Shown here: piece by piece, positions 10,923 to 21,126 of the stretch
Position numbering within the stretch: position 1 is the stretch's first letter
Layout: every line of letters starts with the position of its first letter
DNA from: Bedellia somnulentella
Taxonomy: Eukaryota > Arthropoda > Insecta > Lepidoptera > Bedelliidae
DNA: 64,000 nucleotides
Direction of reading: 5' to 3'
NCBI GenBank assembly: GCA_963576735.1
Contig: OY755177.1
Span: forward strand, 3,720,001-3,784,000
The notes under the pieces: model-generated
What the model was told of the DNA's origin: nothing
Seen by the model: the letters and a program-made list of their open reading frames with translations, nothing else
Database searches by the model: none
Made by a program: the position numbers and the translations under genes

Positions 10923-12297
10923 GCGAGCGGTTACATGATTTATCTGCGCACACGGCGTTGACTCTGATCCGCCATTGTTTGGCGCTTCCTAAGGCCGTAT
11001 ATTTTTTACGCACAGCTCCGGTGTGGAAGTTTAGATCAGAAGTGGAGACATATGATGAGACTTTAAAAAATCTTTTAGAAGATGTTCTAAATGTGCACCT
11101 TAGTGCTGAACAATGGTGTCAGGCAGCTTTGCCCGTACGGTACGGTGGCCTTGGCGTTCGTAGAATGTCAGATGTTGGGTTGCCCTCTTTTTTGGCTTCT
11201 TCGCATGGGGTGGTGGATTTAGTTGCTCGGATTCTTTCTTTGAATGGTGACGCGATTCGCTTGTCTTTTGTGAAGGAGGCATTAACCGAATGGGTAGCAG
11301 TAAGCCAGTCTTTGGACATACCTGAGCAGCCAAACGTGCAGCGGAGTTGGGATGACGTTTTGTGCAAAAATAGGCAGGAGCGGCTTACTCGCTCTAACAT
11401 GGGGGCTGATTTAGCTCGAATTAGAGCTGTTTCGAGGCCAGAATCTGGAGCGTGGTTGCATGCCCTCCCATCTCCCCAGTTGGGTACGTTTCTTGACAAC
11501 GATTCGTTGCGAATTGCTGTGGCTCTTAGGTTAGGGTGTGATGTTTGCGAGCGCCATCAATGTTTTTGTGGCGTGGAAGTGGACACAAGGGGATACCACG
11601 GGCTATGTTGCTCAAGGTGTGTTGGTCGATTTCCTCGTCATCATGCTTTGAATGACATAGTGCGGAGGGCCCTGGTGTCCGCTAACATTCCCTGTATCTT
11701 GGAGCCACCTGGTTTAAGTCGAACTGACGGCAAACGTCCTGACGGCCTTACGCTGGTGCCTTGGGAACGCGGTCGGTGCCTACTATGGGACGCAACTTGT
11801 GTTTGCACTTTTGCTGCGTCGCATCTGCCGTCGACAGTTTTGCGTTCAGGGGCTGCTGCTGAATCCGCTGCGGGGCTCAAGCATCGGAAGTATGAACAGC
11901 TCAAAGGTAACTATCTGTTTATTCCACTGGCCTTTGAAACTTCTGGTGCTTGGGGTTCGGAAGCTATAGCGTTTGTGTCGGCGTTGGGTAGGAGACTGAG
12001 GGAGCGGGGGCACGACAAGCGAGCGGGTTTCTATTTGGCACAGCGACTTTCAATTGCCATCCAGCGTGGGAATGCTGCAAGCATTATGGGTGCTTTCGAG
12101 TCGCGCACCGTTGGGCTTTAGTTTTTAATTTTAAGTGACGAGGCTATTAGCTTATTTTTTATATTAGTTAAGTTTAGATTTAAGTGACTTTTTTATTTTA
12201 TAATTTATATTTCTATAGGTAGGTTAAGTTGACATGAAATTGTATTATTTTGTTATTATGTAAATAAATTGATTGTGTTTTCACTTTTAAATAAAAA
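10923..12297 (+). mobile_element. non-LTR retrotransposon 3' fragment inside the exon-copy array
   Basis: A 5'-truncated LINE with one open C-terminal coding region and an AT-rich 3' end. It splits the array of CUB2 exon copies into three left and four right of it, so it inserted after the array had formed. The boundaries are approximate. Confidence 0.75.
10958..12121 (+). pseudogene. LINE polyprotein C-terminal region with zinc-finger and nuclease-like motifs
   Basis: An uninterrupted 387-codon frame (TTG start as given; the frame is already open from about 10923). After the thumb-like region (LPVRYGGLGVRRMSDVGLP) come a Cys/His cluster (CGVEVDTRGYHGLC, then RHHALNDIVRRAL) and KRPDGLTLVPWERGR followed by WDAT. 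That order is reminiscent of the CCHC plus K/RPD...D restriction-like endonuclease layout of R2/CRE-type elements. No reverse transcriptase palm is included. The intact frame suggests a young insertion. The clade is uncertain; it is not a host gene. Confidence 0.65.
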
Positions 12298-12457
12298 TTG
12301 TTATCTAGTTGGTAGTCATAAATTAAACAAAGAACTACTTAAAAATTTAAATCAAATTTTACACATATTACTACATTGAGGTACTTACTGAAAAGATAAA
12401 TTAATAAATTAATTAACGTATTGTTAAATGTCTAATCTTGAAACTAATTTTAATCAC

Positions 12458-12537
12458 TTGATATCCGGCGGGATCTTGTACCGGGCGGGCTGTCCGTGGA
12501 GTCCCCGTCGCGAACCTTCACATTATCGTTCGATAAC
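12458..12537 (-). pseudogene. decayed partial copy 4 of the CUB2 exon
   Basis: Matches the exon 3' end but lacks about 20 nt around the FCG codons, and the donor region reads CAA|GTGATT. Confidence 0.8.
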
Positions 12538-12618
12538 ATGTTTTTTGGTGATTAATTTATCTACACTAAGGATTTACTTATTAATAATTCACAAATCTTC
12601 AAGACATATTTAATTACC

Positions 12619-12705
12619 TAATAGCTGGCGGAATCTTGTACCCGCAGATCATCCCAATGGCGGGATTTCAATGGAGTCCCCGTCGCGAACCTTCACGTTG
12701 TCGTT
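12619..12705 (-). pseudogene. decayed partial copy 5 of the CUB2 exon
   Basis: Same exon end with several substitutions (ATCCCG for the DSP region, AGCTATTAG at the donor) and a lost base; the frame is broken. Confidence 0.8.
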
Positions 12706-12764
12706 TTATATTCTAAGGATATGTTTGTTAATAATTTACTAATCTTTAAACTAATTTTAATCAC

Positions 12765-12885
12765 CTGATATCCGGCGGAATCTTGTACCCGCAGAACATC
12801 CCAATAAGAGGACTGTCCATGGAGTCCCCGTCGCGAACCTTTACGTTGTAGTACTAGCACATAATGTGTTCTCTATTCGTAGGTG
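12765..12885 (-). pseudogene. decayed partial copy 6 of the CUB2 exon
   Basis: Reaches further into the exon (ATAGAGAAC...). It has a one-base loss and an in-frame TAG near the ENHDxC motif; donor CAG|GTGATT is kept. Confidence 0.85.
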
Positions 12886-12948
12886 ATTTATCTATTCTAA
12901 GGATTCGCTTATTTATAATTTACTAATATTTAAACTAATTTTAATTAC

Positions 12949-13065
12949 CTGATATCCGGCAGAATCTTGTACACGCAGATCATCTAAGTGAGCGAGCTGT
13001 CCATGGAGTCCCAGTCGCGAATCTTCACGTTGTCGTACGAGCAAATATCATGGTTCTCTATTCTA
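12949..13065 (-). pseudogene. decayed partial copy 7 of the CUB2 exon
   Basis: Adjacent to the real exon. It has substitutions including a TAG in place of the Ile-Gly region (ctcacttagatg) and keeps the CAG|GTAATT donor. Confidence 0.85.
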
Positions 13066-13106
13066 AGGATTCGATTATTAATAATTTATAGAATGTATTA
13101 AATCAC

Positions 13107-13255
13107 CTGATATCCGGCGGAATCTTGTACCCGCAGAACATCCCAATGAGCGGGCTGTCCATGGAGTCTCCGTCGCGAACCTTCACGTTGTCGTACGAAC
13201 ACGTGTCGTGGTTCTCTACCTCGAACGAGTGGAACTTCAGCGCTACTTGGTAGTC
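13107..13255 (-). CDS. tld: tolloid-family protease: CUB2, second exon (intact parent of the decayed copies)
   Basis: The exon encodes [19 protein letters not shown], then [30 protein letters not shown]. These are the middle strands of CUB2 with the conserved ENHDxCxYDxxxVRDG calcium-site motif and the FCG cysteine. The acceptor is TTGCCTCCAG at 13257-13256 and the donor is CAG|GTGATT. It enters in phase 0 and leaves in phase 2, matching exons 17098-17210 and 8560-8765. Only this copy is complete. The seven similar copies to its left lack the 5' part or are damaged. Confidence 0.95.
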
Positions 13256-13409
13256 CTGGAGGCAATAAGATTTAGTTTTGGCTTTAGATTTGTATAAGAT
13301 AGTAGGATTTGTTTAATTAATGAAGAAGGTAACAATATCTAAATTAACGTACAACTATCATTACCGAGTAAGTGGTGATACAACATCTTTTTTTGTTATA
13401 ATACTTATT

Positions 13410-13525
13410 AATAGGATCCTTTCCCCACGCAACTTCTAAAAGTGGCTGAGAAATTTTATATTTCCCTTGCTCTGGCTACCCCTTCAAGGGATTTATAGCC
13501 GTGAGTATATGTATGTATGTATGTA
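13410..13525 (+). mobile_element. family A retroposon, 3' part
   Basis: Family A 3' half: TTTCCCCACGCAACTTC, AAAGTGGCTGAG, GGCTACCCC, then GCCGTGAGTATATGTATG with repeated ATGT. Confidence 0.8.
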
Positions 13526-13603
13526 ATAGGATACGAATAACGTAAAAACATAGTAATAGTAGTAGCGATCTGTTTGGAGACCAATCATCAACAACGATTA
13601 TTT

Positions 13604-13706
13604 TATTTTTTTTCCCCTATTCAACTTTGAAATGTGTATGGTGAATTTCTGATACTGAAGCTCTATTTACCCTTTTAGGGAAATACAGCTGTGAATATAC
13701 GCATGT
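13604..13706 (+). mobile_element. family A retroposon, degenerate 3' part
   Basis: Recognisable but diverged: TTTTTCCCCTATTCAACTT, GAAGCTCTATTTACCC, CAGCTGTGAATATACG. Confidence 0.5.
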
Positions 13707-14884
13707 GTGGCAGGTTATATAGTTTGAAATTCATTACTACCAATCCTTAATTACCCCATTATCTTGCTCTGAAATGATGTTAACCTCAAAACTTTAGCTA
13801 TCCTTTTTAGGGATTATAACATTAACAACCATTAGTATTAATGTAGGTAAGTTACTTAAAGCTAAGTATGTATGTGTTCGTAGTGGAAACACCTCATGCA
13901 TGATAACAATGTTATCGACATCACACATCGGATCAAGCATTCAGCAAATAGCTGTTTCGGAGAGTATTACTATCTGATACATAGTGCGGTTAAAATAATC
14001 AATTACATTAAGTATATATATTGAAAATGTTATGGCAGTGATTTCAAAAAGGTTTGGTATCTCCCAAGTAACATAAAGGCGTCATATAAGAGCTCTATAA
14101 GCGAGTTTGCGCCTCTATTTAATGTATGAAATCAGGCCTATAACAGTACTATAAGCGCTTATACGCCCAGGAAAAGGCGCACTTTACATGACTAAACAGT
14201 GACGTAGTAGCTTTGTAATAGCTCTATTGAATTTCGTATAACTTCTTTAACAGTCATATAAAGTCGCAGCTTGTCACTCATAAGTCCTATAATAGTGATC
14301 ATAACGTCTTTACATCACTCCTTAGTGTTATAATGGTTACAAAGATCACATTACATCACAACTTAGACCTATAACAGTGCGCAAAACACTTTTATACAAC
14401 ACTTTACTTAACAAGATGAAAACAGCCCATCGCACGACAAGTTTGATTATTCCTCTGGAAAAAATAAAAGGATTTGTTTACCAAGGTGAGTACAGTTGTG
14501 TTTTTTATATTTCTACGTTACCGTAATGGCGTAGCTAGGTATTGTTGCGTATTGAATATAGGTGTTGTGGTGTAATTGTACAGTGATAGAAAGTGCAGTG
14601 CAAATTTTACTGAGTAACTAGTACGAAGTGTGTGTTTATTTTTAAATGCGCCTTCATTTTGACGTCGATTTACAAGTTAAATTATGCAAAAATTGTGATT
14701 TGCCATCTTGCATCTCTTATGTGACTAGTTAGTAATGTACGGATTGAAAAATAAAATGAAGGTTGATTTGGGTTGATGAATTAGGGTTCCTTACAGAAAT
14801 ACGAACCCACATTTTAATTTTATTTACTTACATAACACGTATTTTCTAAACTTTTTAAAACATTAATCTGTCTTGTTGTTTCAG

Positions 14885-15079
14885 GGTGCCATAGTAATTA
14901 TGTATAGGGACGTTGACTGCTTTTTGACGAAGGATCATTTTACCCTTTCTTTGCTGGAGTGGCCTTGGAAAGAGACCCATTTTGTATTGTCTAAACATTG
15001 TATCGGTTTTGGTCACGTTAATAGTGAAATATTGCCGGAACACTTCAAATTAGAAAATACGAATGTTTACTTTTGTTGA
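14885..15079 (+). other. short open frame with splice-like upstream signal inside the TIR element
   Basis: After TTGTTTCAG a 64-codon frame runs to TGA, including MYRDVDCFLTKDHF and WPWKETHFVLSKHC. An upstream ATG frame (14416-14485) ends at a good donor, CAAG|GTGAGT, but its phase does not join this frame. I recognise no family. It may be a decayed fragment of a captured or element-encoded gene. Confidence 0.25.
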
Positions 15080-15095
15080 ATTTTTTTTGGTGTCA

Positions 15096-15353
15096 TACAT
15101 ACATACATACATACATATACTCACGGCTATAAATCCCTTAACGGGGTAGCCAGAGCTTTGGAATGAAAAATTCCCCAGCCACTTTTGGAAGTTGATTGGG
15201 AAAAGATGGTTATAATAAATGTTTTTGGTGACGGGTCTCCAACCACATCGCCCAAAAATCACTTAAAAAGCCCCCTATACCCTTAGTCGCCTCTTACGAT
15301 CACCCACGGGTATAAATGGGGTAGTGTCATTCTAAGCCGACACTACACGGCAA
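15096..15353 (-). mobile_element. family A retroposon, full length
   Basis: The complete copy runs from the CATA-repeat tail to the GCCGACACTACAC head. It is flanked by ttggtgtca at 15087-15095 and 15354-15362. Confidence 0.93.
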
Positions 15354-16353
15354 TTGGTGTCAATTTTGTAATTATACAGCAGCATACGACCATTATATGA
15401 TTGACGAATGTGTTTTTTTTTTCTTTCTGTTTTATTGGGTTATAAAAAAATCGAAGCTCCTACAGAACCCTTACTGCTTTCGTAGGTACGTGCTTTGTTT
15501 ATGTCGGAGTTTTTGAAACTGATAGTCGAAGCTAAACTGTTTTCATTGCATCGTTTCAATACTTTCCTCCGATAATTTCCACTTTTTTTAAAACGTTTCC
15601 AATCTTTGTAATCCATAATTAAATTAGCTCTATTAATTTTAATTATTTTACTGTGATGTGACTCTGAGAAAAATCGACTGTGTTAAAGTACTAATGCAAC
15701 TTTTATAACACGTATTAGATATTTAGTGTCGTACTCGCTGCCAAAATGTCAAAGTTTAGCACTATAACAGCAGCAATTAATACATTTATAACACAACTCA
15801 TATTTAGAACTATAAGTGAACAAGGCCCGCAATCTGGAAGCTACTTAGTGATGTAAAAATATTTACAAAGCTGTTATACAACAACAGAGATATAACAGTT
15901 ACCGCGACACTTTTATGTGACCAATTAGAAATAATAAGTTATGTGAAGAATTGTTATAACGCTAACTTGATCTATAGACGTAGAGACCGCATTAATTACA
16001 TCACTAAACTATAGAAGTGTCTTTTTTAACTAATATCACTATTTAGGCCTATAGCCAAGTTTAAGACAACATTTATACAAGATAAGTTGTCATATAACAT
16101 TGGCATTGAAAGCTGTTATAGCGCAGTGTTAAAGCTGTGTTATTATTTATAATATACGGCATTATATGATTGGTAAATATGACTAATTAGCATATATAGC
16201 TAAATAGTGACAGAAATTCCATTACATCATAGTTAGGTGACATACAGCTTCTTATAGAGCGTATATACGGCTGTTTAATGATATAATTTAAAATAACATG
16301 ACTCTTTGTTACTTGGGCTGTTAAGAATGAATTAATAAAGTAGGAATTAGAGG

Positions 16354-16523
16354 TTTTTGGGCGATGTGGTAGGAGACCCATCACCAACAACCTTTATTTT
16401 ACCATCTTTTCCCCACAAAATTTTCCAAAAGTGGCTGAGAAATATCTAATTTCCTTAGCTCTGGCTACCACTTCTAGAGATTTATAGCCGTGAGTATATA
16501 TATATATATGTATGTATGTATGT
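16354..16523 (+). mobile_element. family A retroposon, 5'-truncated
   Basis: Starts at TTTTTGGGCGATGTGG and ends in GAGTATATATATATATATG plus ATGT repeats. Near-matching flanks (aattagagg / aatagagg) suggest a target duplication. Confidence 0.85.
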
Positions 16524-16595
16524 AAATAGAGGTAAATATTATATGTTTGTAAGTTTTGACATTAATAAAACCAGAGAACTGTTTTTATTATACTT

Positions 16596-16838
16596 TGCTG
16601 TATAGTCTCGGCTTAGAATAGAACTACCCCATTTCTTCCCAAGGGTGATCGTAAGATGCGACTAAAGGTATCGGGGCTTTTTAAGTGATTTTTGGGCAGT
16701 GCAATTGGAGACCCATCACCAAAAACATTTATTTTACAATCTTTTCCCCACTTAACTTCTAAAAGTGGCTGCAGAATTTTCTGATTCTGGAGCTCTGGCT
16801 ACGCCTTTAGGGATTTATAGCCGTGAGTATATATATAT
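16596..16838 (+). mobile_element. family A retroposon, full length
   Basis: Begins TGCTGTATAGTCTCGGCTTA and ends GCCGTGAGTATATATATATG; the full family order is present. Confidence 0.88.
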
Positions 16839-17009
16839 GATTTTATATTCTAATAATTATTTAAATTTGTGTCTAGTAAATGAAAAAGGGGAAGCACATC
16901 AACTACTCAGACCGCAAAATACTATATCATGACGTAATCAAAACTTTTCATTGAATATTTAAAACAAACTAGCTACAAATATACCTGTGGCTGGTATATA
17001 AGGGAACTA

Positions 17010-17093
17010 CATGATCCCGGTCTGTAGAAAGCTTTGGGGAAGCCCTTTGCCCTGCAGTAAACATTGTATTGGCTCAAAATGATGATAATGATG
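17010..17093 (+). mobile_element. RTE-like LINE 3' scrap beside a splice donor
   Basis: Sequence of the type AGCTTTGGGGAAGCCCTTTG, CCTGCAGTAAACATTG, ending in a GATGATAATGATG tail, a common RTE LINE 3' end. Its last base is about 4 nt from the donor of exon 17098-17210. Confidence 0.55.
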
Positions 17094-17097
17094 TTAC

Positions 17098-17210
17098 CTG
17101 TGGCACTGTCAGCCTCCACACGCAGTGTTTGTTCGGCTGGTAGTCGTCGGGGTAGTTCGGGGACTCCAAGTGACCACTGTTGTCCACTTCTATGTCTCCT
17201 CCGCAAATGG
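17098..17210 (-). CDS. tld: tolloid-family protease: CUB2, first exon
   Basis: The 113-nt exon encodes [37 protein letters not shown]. It is the N-terminal part of CUB2 with the CGG start, the SPNYP turn and CVWRL. The acceptor is ATTGTAG and the donor is CAG|GTAACA. The intron immediately downstream holds an RTE-like LINE 3' fragment ending about 4 nt past the donor, so the splice signal context there is partly transposon-derived. Confidence 0.94.
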
Positions 17211-17594
17211 CTACAATATCAATAGTTAAATAATTTCAAATATGGTATCTTAATGAAAATAATTAACCTTGGTATCTAAATCAAAAATAATACTTAATAA
17301 GACCGCACCTCATGTACAGAGTTGTGGGGTTAAGCCTGAGCCAGTAAATGTATCTTTCCCATTATAATTTATTTTTTAAATGATCCGTTAATAACTATAC
17401 TTGACTTTCACTATCTTCACCCTAATTAACTTCCAAAGGTAGCTGAAGAATTGTTTATTCCAGTTGCCTATGATCGTCGTCGACTGGTTTATGCTTTAAT
17501 GATATCACTTAATATTTCTGATACCAATTAACTTTCATCCGTCCTCTCTATTTAAAATTTTCAGTACTGATAAAACAAGACCACAAATACTAAC

Positions 17595-17801
17595 CTTCAA
17601 ACTGAGCTTTAAATCCTGATTTGTGAGGCCTCAACTTCAAATCTGGCTGATAAATGACAGTAAGTCGGGAGCCGGTCGACCGCATTATAGGACCCTTGCC
17701 AGAGCCACACAATCGGCCTAGCACTGGAGCGTCAGGCATGTAGCCGTCTCTCACTTCAACCCATTCAGTGCGACAACCTTCGGATTTGTGGATTTCGAGG
17801 T
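17595..17801 (-). CDS. tld: tolloid-family protease: CUB1, second half
   Basis: The exon encodes DLEIHKSEGCRTEWVEVRDG, LCGSGKGPIMRSTGSRLTVIY and HKSGFKAQFE. This completes CUB1 with the acidic calcium-site region (WVEVRDG), the third and fourth cysteines and the SGF/AQF terminal strand. The acceptor is TTTTTCCAG at 17803-17802 and the donor is GAAG|GTTAGT. The joining codon to the next exon gives FEAICGG, the expected CUB1/CUB2 boundary. Confidence 0.95.
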
Positions 17802-17984
17802 CTGGAAAAACAAAAAAGGATTAAATGGTGTTTTATAAACTGTTTTAATATACTGTGTCTTCGTGGAATAGCACAAATCCATTACTTTCCGCAGGTTTCC
17901 TGTGAAGCAACTCATGGTTTTGGGGTTTTTTAATAATAGAAGTAAAGATCTTCTATTAAATTTAAGGTTGGTTTTGGCTTTAAC

Positions 17985-18086
17985 TTATGGTTCGGCGACG
18001 TGGCTTGAGACTCCACATAATTTGACTCCAACTGGCAGAGTAATTTCTAATTCTGAAACACTGGCTACTTCTTTTGCGCCGTGATT
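17985..18086 (+). mobile_element. family A retroposon, degenerate
   Basis: Diverged copy: GTTCGGCGACGTGGCTTGAG, CAGAGTAATTTCTAATTCTG, AACACTGGCTACTTC, GCCGTGATTC. Confidence 0.5.
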
Positions 18087-18369
18087 CTAGTTAAATAAAC
18101 AGTAATATTTAAAATGAGCCAATCTCTCCAGCACTTCGATCATATATACCAAAGAAGCCGCACTCCATACAAATTCAACGCACAAAAGTGGACCACGAGA
18201 ATGACAATAATTTAACAATTAAATATTTATTTTTCTACAATTATCGACCTTAGCGCATTTTCTTAAGACCTATTATTTACTGTAAGATAGTGACTGTCAG
18301 TGAAACAGTGCTTACCATATAAAACAAGCACTATTTGGCCTGGCCGTTTTTCTTACTTTGTTGGTGTAT

Positions 18370-18765
18370 AACATAAACATGACATAACATAAACGTTCGC
18401 GCCGAATATCCCCGAAGGGGTTGGCAGAGGTACTAATACTTCTGAACATCACGTGACTTTGTCACCCGGTGTTCAGAGCACCCACGTTTTGCATGGACAG
18501 TGTGCTCACGTGATAGGGGGCAGGCCTATCGCCGTTTTGTACGAATACACTTTCACATGACTAAGTACAACTCAGCCATGTGGGTTTCCTCACGATGTTT
18601 TCCCTCACCGTTAATAACCATGATAAATTAACCACACATATGTCTTTAGAAAAGACAAATTGGTGTAGGCCCGACCCAGGATTTGAACACTAGTCGTTTG
18701 CACGATAACCGAGTGTTCTACCCACTGGGCTATCACGGTTACATGTTTGTTGTTGGATATCACGG
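18370..18765 (-). mobile_element. family B retroposon, full length
   Basis: Complete minus-strand copy with an ATGTT-type tail (as AACAT at the left) and a tRNA-like head. The A-box-like TAGCCCAGTGGGTAGAAC and B-box-like GTTCAAATCC appear on the minus strand. It is flanked by ttgttggtgtat at 18358-18369 and 18766-18777. A short extra segment lies between the head and the right duplication. Confidence 0.92.
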
Positions 18766-18777
18766 TTGTTGGTGTAT

Positions 18778-20082
18778 CTTTGGTATATATGATCGAAGGA
18801 CCAGCATCTTAACTCCAAGGTTTTTTTTTAACTTTGTATACGCCAAATGTTTTACGAGACTATAATTTCAAAAGAAAGCCGCCTCAACAATAAATCAGGC
18901 TACTCGCAGGTTCGATATCCGTCAAGAGCGTCAAAAGACGGTTAAATAAAGGATACTACCCAACTAAAGAAAGAATTTATCTCTTAATGAAGATAAAACC
19001 TCTTTATAAATCAACAAATGAAAAAAAACAAATTTTAGTGCCGATTTATAATAATTTCCCTATCTGTTCCAATATCACATGATTATATACAAAAAAGTGT
19101 TCTACCAATAAAAGCAACCAAATAAAAAACAGGTAAATTAATGAATAAAGTTCCTAGAGCTTTCGTGCTGAAGCTGAGTGAAAACCAATTTATTTTTAAC
19201 CAGATTGAAATTATAAGTTCTGCGTTTTAATGAAAACGGTTGCAGTTTGTAATTAAACTTTTTATTTTTCATAGTTATTGTCTATAAACTTTCATAATGT
19301 TTTTTTGCGATAAATTATTTACTTTGTTATACTTTTACGTATTACAATATGTAAATAATATCATTTTCAAGTTCTTGCAGCCGGAGGCAAACCAATGTAT
19401 AAATACGCTATCTACCATTAATATGAATGGTTGAAAATCCGTGTGTAGAAAATTTGGTAGTGATTTATCTATAAAATAGTTTAGCTCCAATTGCAATTTC
19501 GAAAACATGTTCATATTTTACCATACAACATTCGTTTTAAAAACAAAAATACTATCCCCCATTTTACAATATAAAAAACTACTATTTAGCCATTAGTAAT
19601 TTTTGTTGCAGCTGCTTATTGCCTTAACTAGTTGTTAAGAAAATTTCATCACAGTTTGATGGCTTGTATGATTTTAATTAAATATCTTTTTTCTGACTGT
19701 CCTTTTGTGCATTTTGATATTAATTGCATAATTACATTGAAATTTATCGAGAATCATATCAACAAACACGGGAAGGAAATACGTCGATATCAGTAAAGTT
19801 ATTTAATTATAAAAACGTTTATGTACTGCAAAATATTTCTGTACGATGTTTATTTCCAAAGAGGTGGCCAATATACAAACAATGTGAGGTATTTTCGTAC
19901 TTTTTCTTTAAATGCTTACTATGTTGCAGTACTTAGGTAATTCGTATCACCATGAGTAATAAACCACACAAAGGACTCAACAGATCAGACACTTAGAAAC
20001 ACAAGAGACCTGCTACATTAAAGTTTAACCTGTAGGTGAGAAATGTTCATGTATTATTTTTATGGAGACATATATTATGGGA
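18778..20082. other. AT-rich intron, nothing recognised
   Basis: About 1.3 kb of intron between CUB1 exons with no convincing frame, repeat family or conserved motif. Confidence 0.6.
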
Positions 20083-20220
20083 TATACATACATATACTCA
20101 CGGCTATAAATCCCTAGAAGGGGTAGCCAGAGTAAAGGAAAATAGAATTTCCTCAGCCAATTTTGGAAAGTTAAGCGCTACAAGTATGTAAGCGGTGCGA
20201 GTACAAGATGGTAAAATAAA
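20083..20220 (-). mobile_element. family A retroposon, 3' half
   Basis: TACATACATATACTCACGGC to GATGGTAAAATAAA, with an insertion of about 25 bp near 20175-20200; the head is missing. Confidence 0.8.
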
Positions 20221-20632
20221 TAAATGGGCTATAGCCACCGCGAAAATTCAACATCAGCGAGGCTTGTACCTAGCTTAAAAGGGTGGACTTTACGGGTATG
20301 TAAATAGCATTTTTAAACAGTATTTCTAATTTTAACCAATTTTAACTAATCAATAGTTTTTTAAGTACGTTAACTTATCGAGATATTTCAAGTCATATCT
20401 TTTCAATTTAGAAGCCCTTCGTCTTTCCTCAAGCTACTTCATTATGATACAAGTTAGCTTAGCTGTTCATTTGAGCTGATGTGGATTTTAAGGCTTTAGG
20501 GAACGGAGAGCTGTAATGACTATGCCATATTCTTCATACGACTATTGCGAAGGAAATTTATCACTTATTATTATAACAAAAGTTGTTACAAATGCCGTGA
20601 AGTGCTGGCGTAGAATGTCACTACCCCTGTAG

Positions 20633-20766
20633 GGCAAGCACGAGCGCTATTTTATCGACACGATAACGGTTAGAATGAGATGGCAGTATACGATACTAAG
20701 TAAGTGCGTAAGAGATAGCTGCTTTATCGCACGCGATAACTAGTTTAAACACCGCTCGTGCTTGCC
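20633..20766. mobile_element. 134-bp inverted-repeat element (MITE-like), copy 1
   Basis: Ends GGCAAGCACGAGCG and CGCTCGTGCTTGCC are perfect inverted repeats. The interior includes TATTTTATCGACACGATAAC and TTTATCGCACGCGATAAC, which are themselves palindromic. Confidence 0.8.
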
Positions 20767-20774
20767 CTTCTGCC

Positions 20775-20915
20775 CGGCTAGTACGAGCGCTATTTTATCG
20801 ACACAATAACGGTTAGAATTAGAATGAGGTGGCAGTATACGATACTAAGTAAGTGCGTAAGAGATGGCTGCTTTATCCCACGCGATAACTAGTTTAAACA
20901 CGGCTCGTGCTTGCG
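20775..20915. mobile_element. inverted-repeat element, tandem copy 2
   Basis: Nearly the same interior as copy 1 (GGTTAGAATTAGAATGAGG, ATACGATACTAAGTAAGTGC). Its ends are more diverged: GGCTAGTACGAGCG and CGGCTCGTGCTTGC. It lies head-to-tail with copy 1. Confidence 0.78.
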
Positions 20916-21126
20916 CAGCAGGTCTCCTTTCTACGGTGTCGTAAAAGGCGACTATCGGTGTGGGTCTTTTTAAGTGGTTTTTGGGCGATATGGTAGGGAA
21001 CACATTCCTTTATTTCTACTATCTTGCCTCTATCAACTTTCAAATGTGGCTGAGGAGTATCTAGCTCTGAAACTTTGGCTACCCCTTTCTGGGATTTGTG
21101 GTCGTGAGTATATGTATGTACGTATG

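Larger units (their letters stand above)
14063..16317. mobile_element. 2.26-kb terminal-inverted-repeat element with TATAAC-motif arrays
   Basis: The left end CCCAAGTAACA and right end TGTTACTTGGG are inverted repeats. Both flanking regions (about 14063-14400 and 15690-16317) are crowded with short TATAAC/TATAAG/GTTATA motifs and ATTACATCAC-type motifs spaced tens of bases apart. I see no such motif crowding in the surrounding introns. The flanks show at most a CT dinucleotide duplication. A family A copy with its own 9-bp duplication is nested at 15096-15353. No transposase is recognised. It sits in the intron between the two CUB2 exons. Confidence 0.65.
20604..21126 (+). mobile_element. family A retroposon split by two MITE copies
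   Basis: The head (20604-20630, GTGCTGGCGTAGAATGTCAC) and the rest (20931-21126, GTCGTAAAAGGCGACTATCG to GTGAGTATATGTATGTACG) flank the inverted-repeat elements at 20633-20915. Confidence 0.75.
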
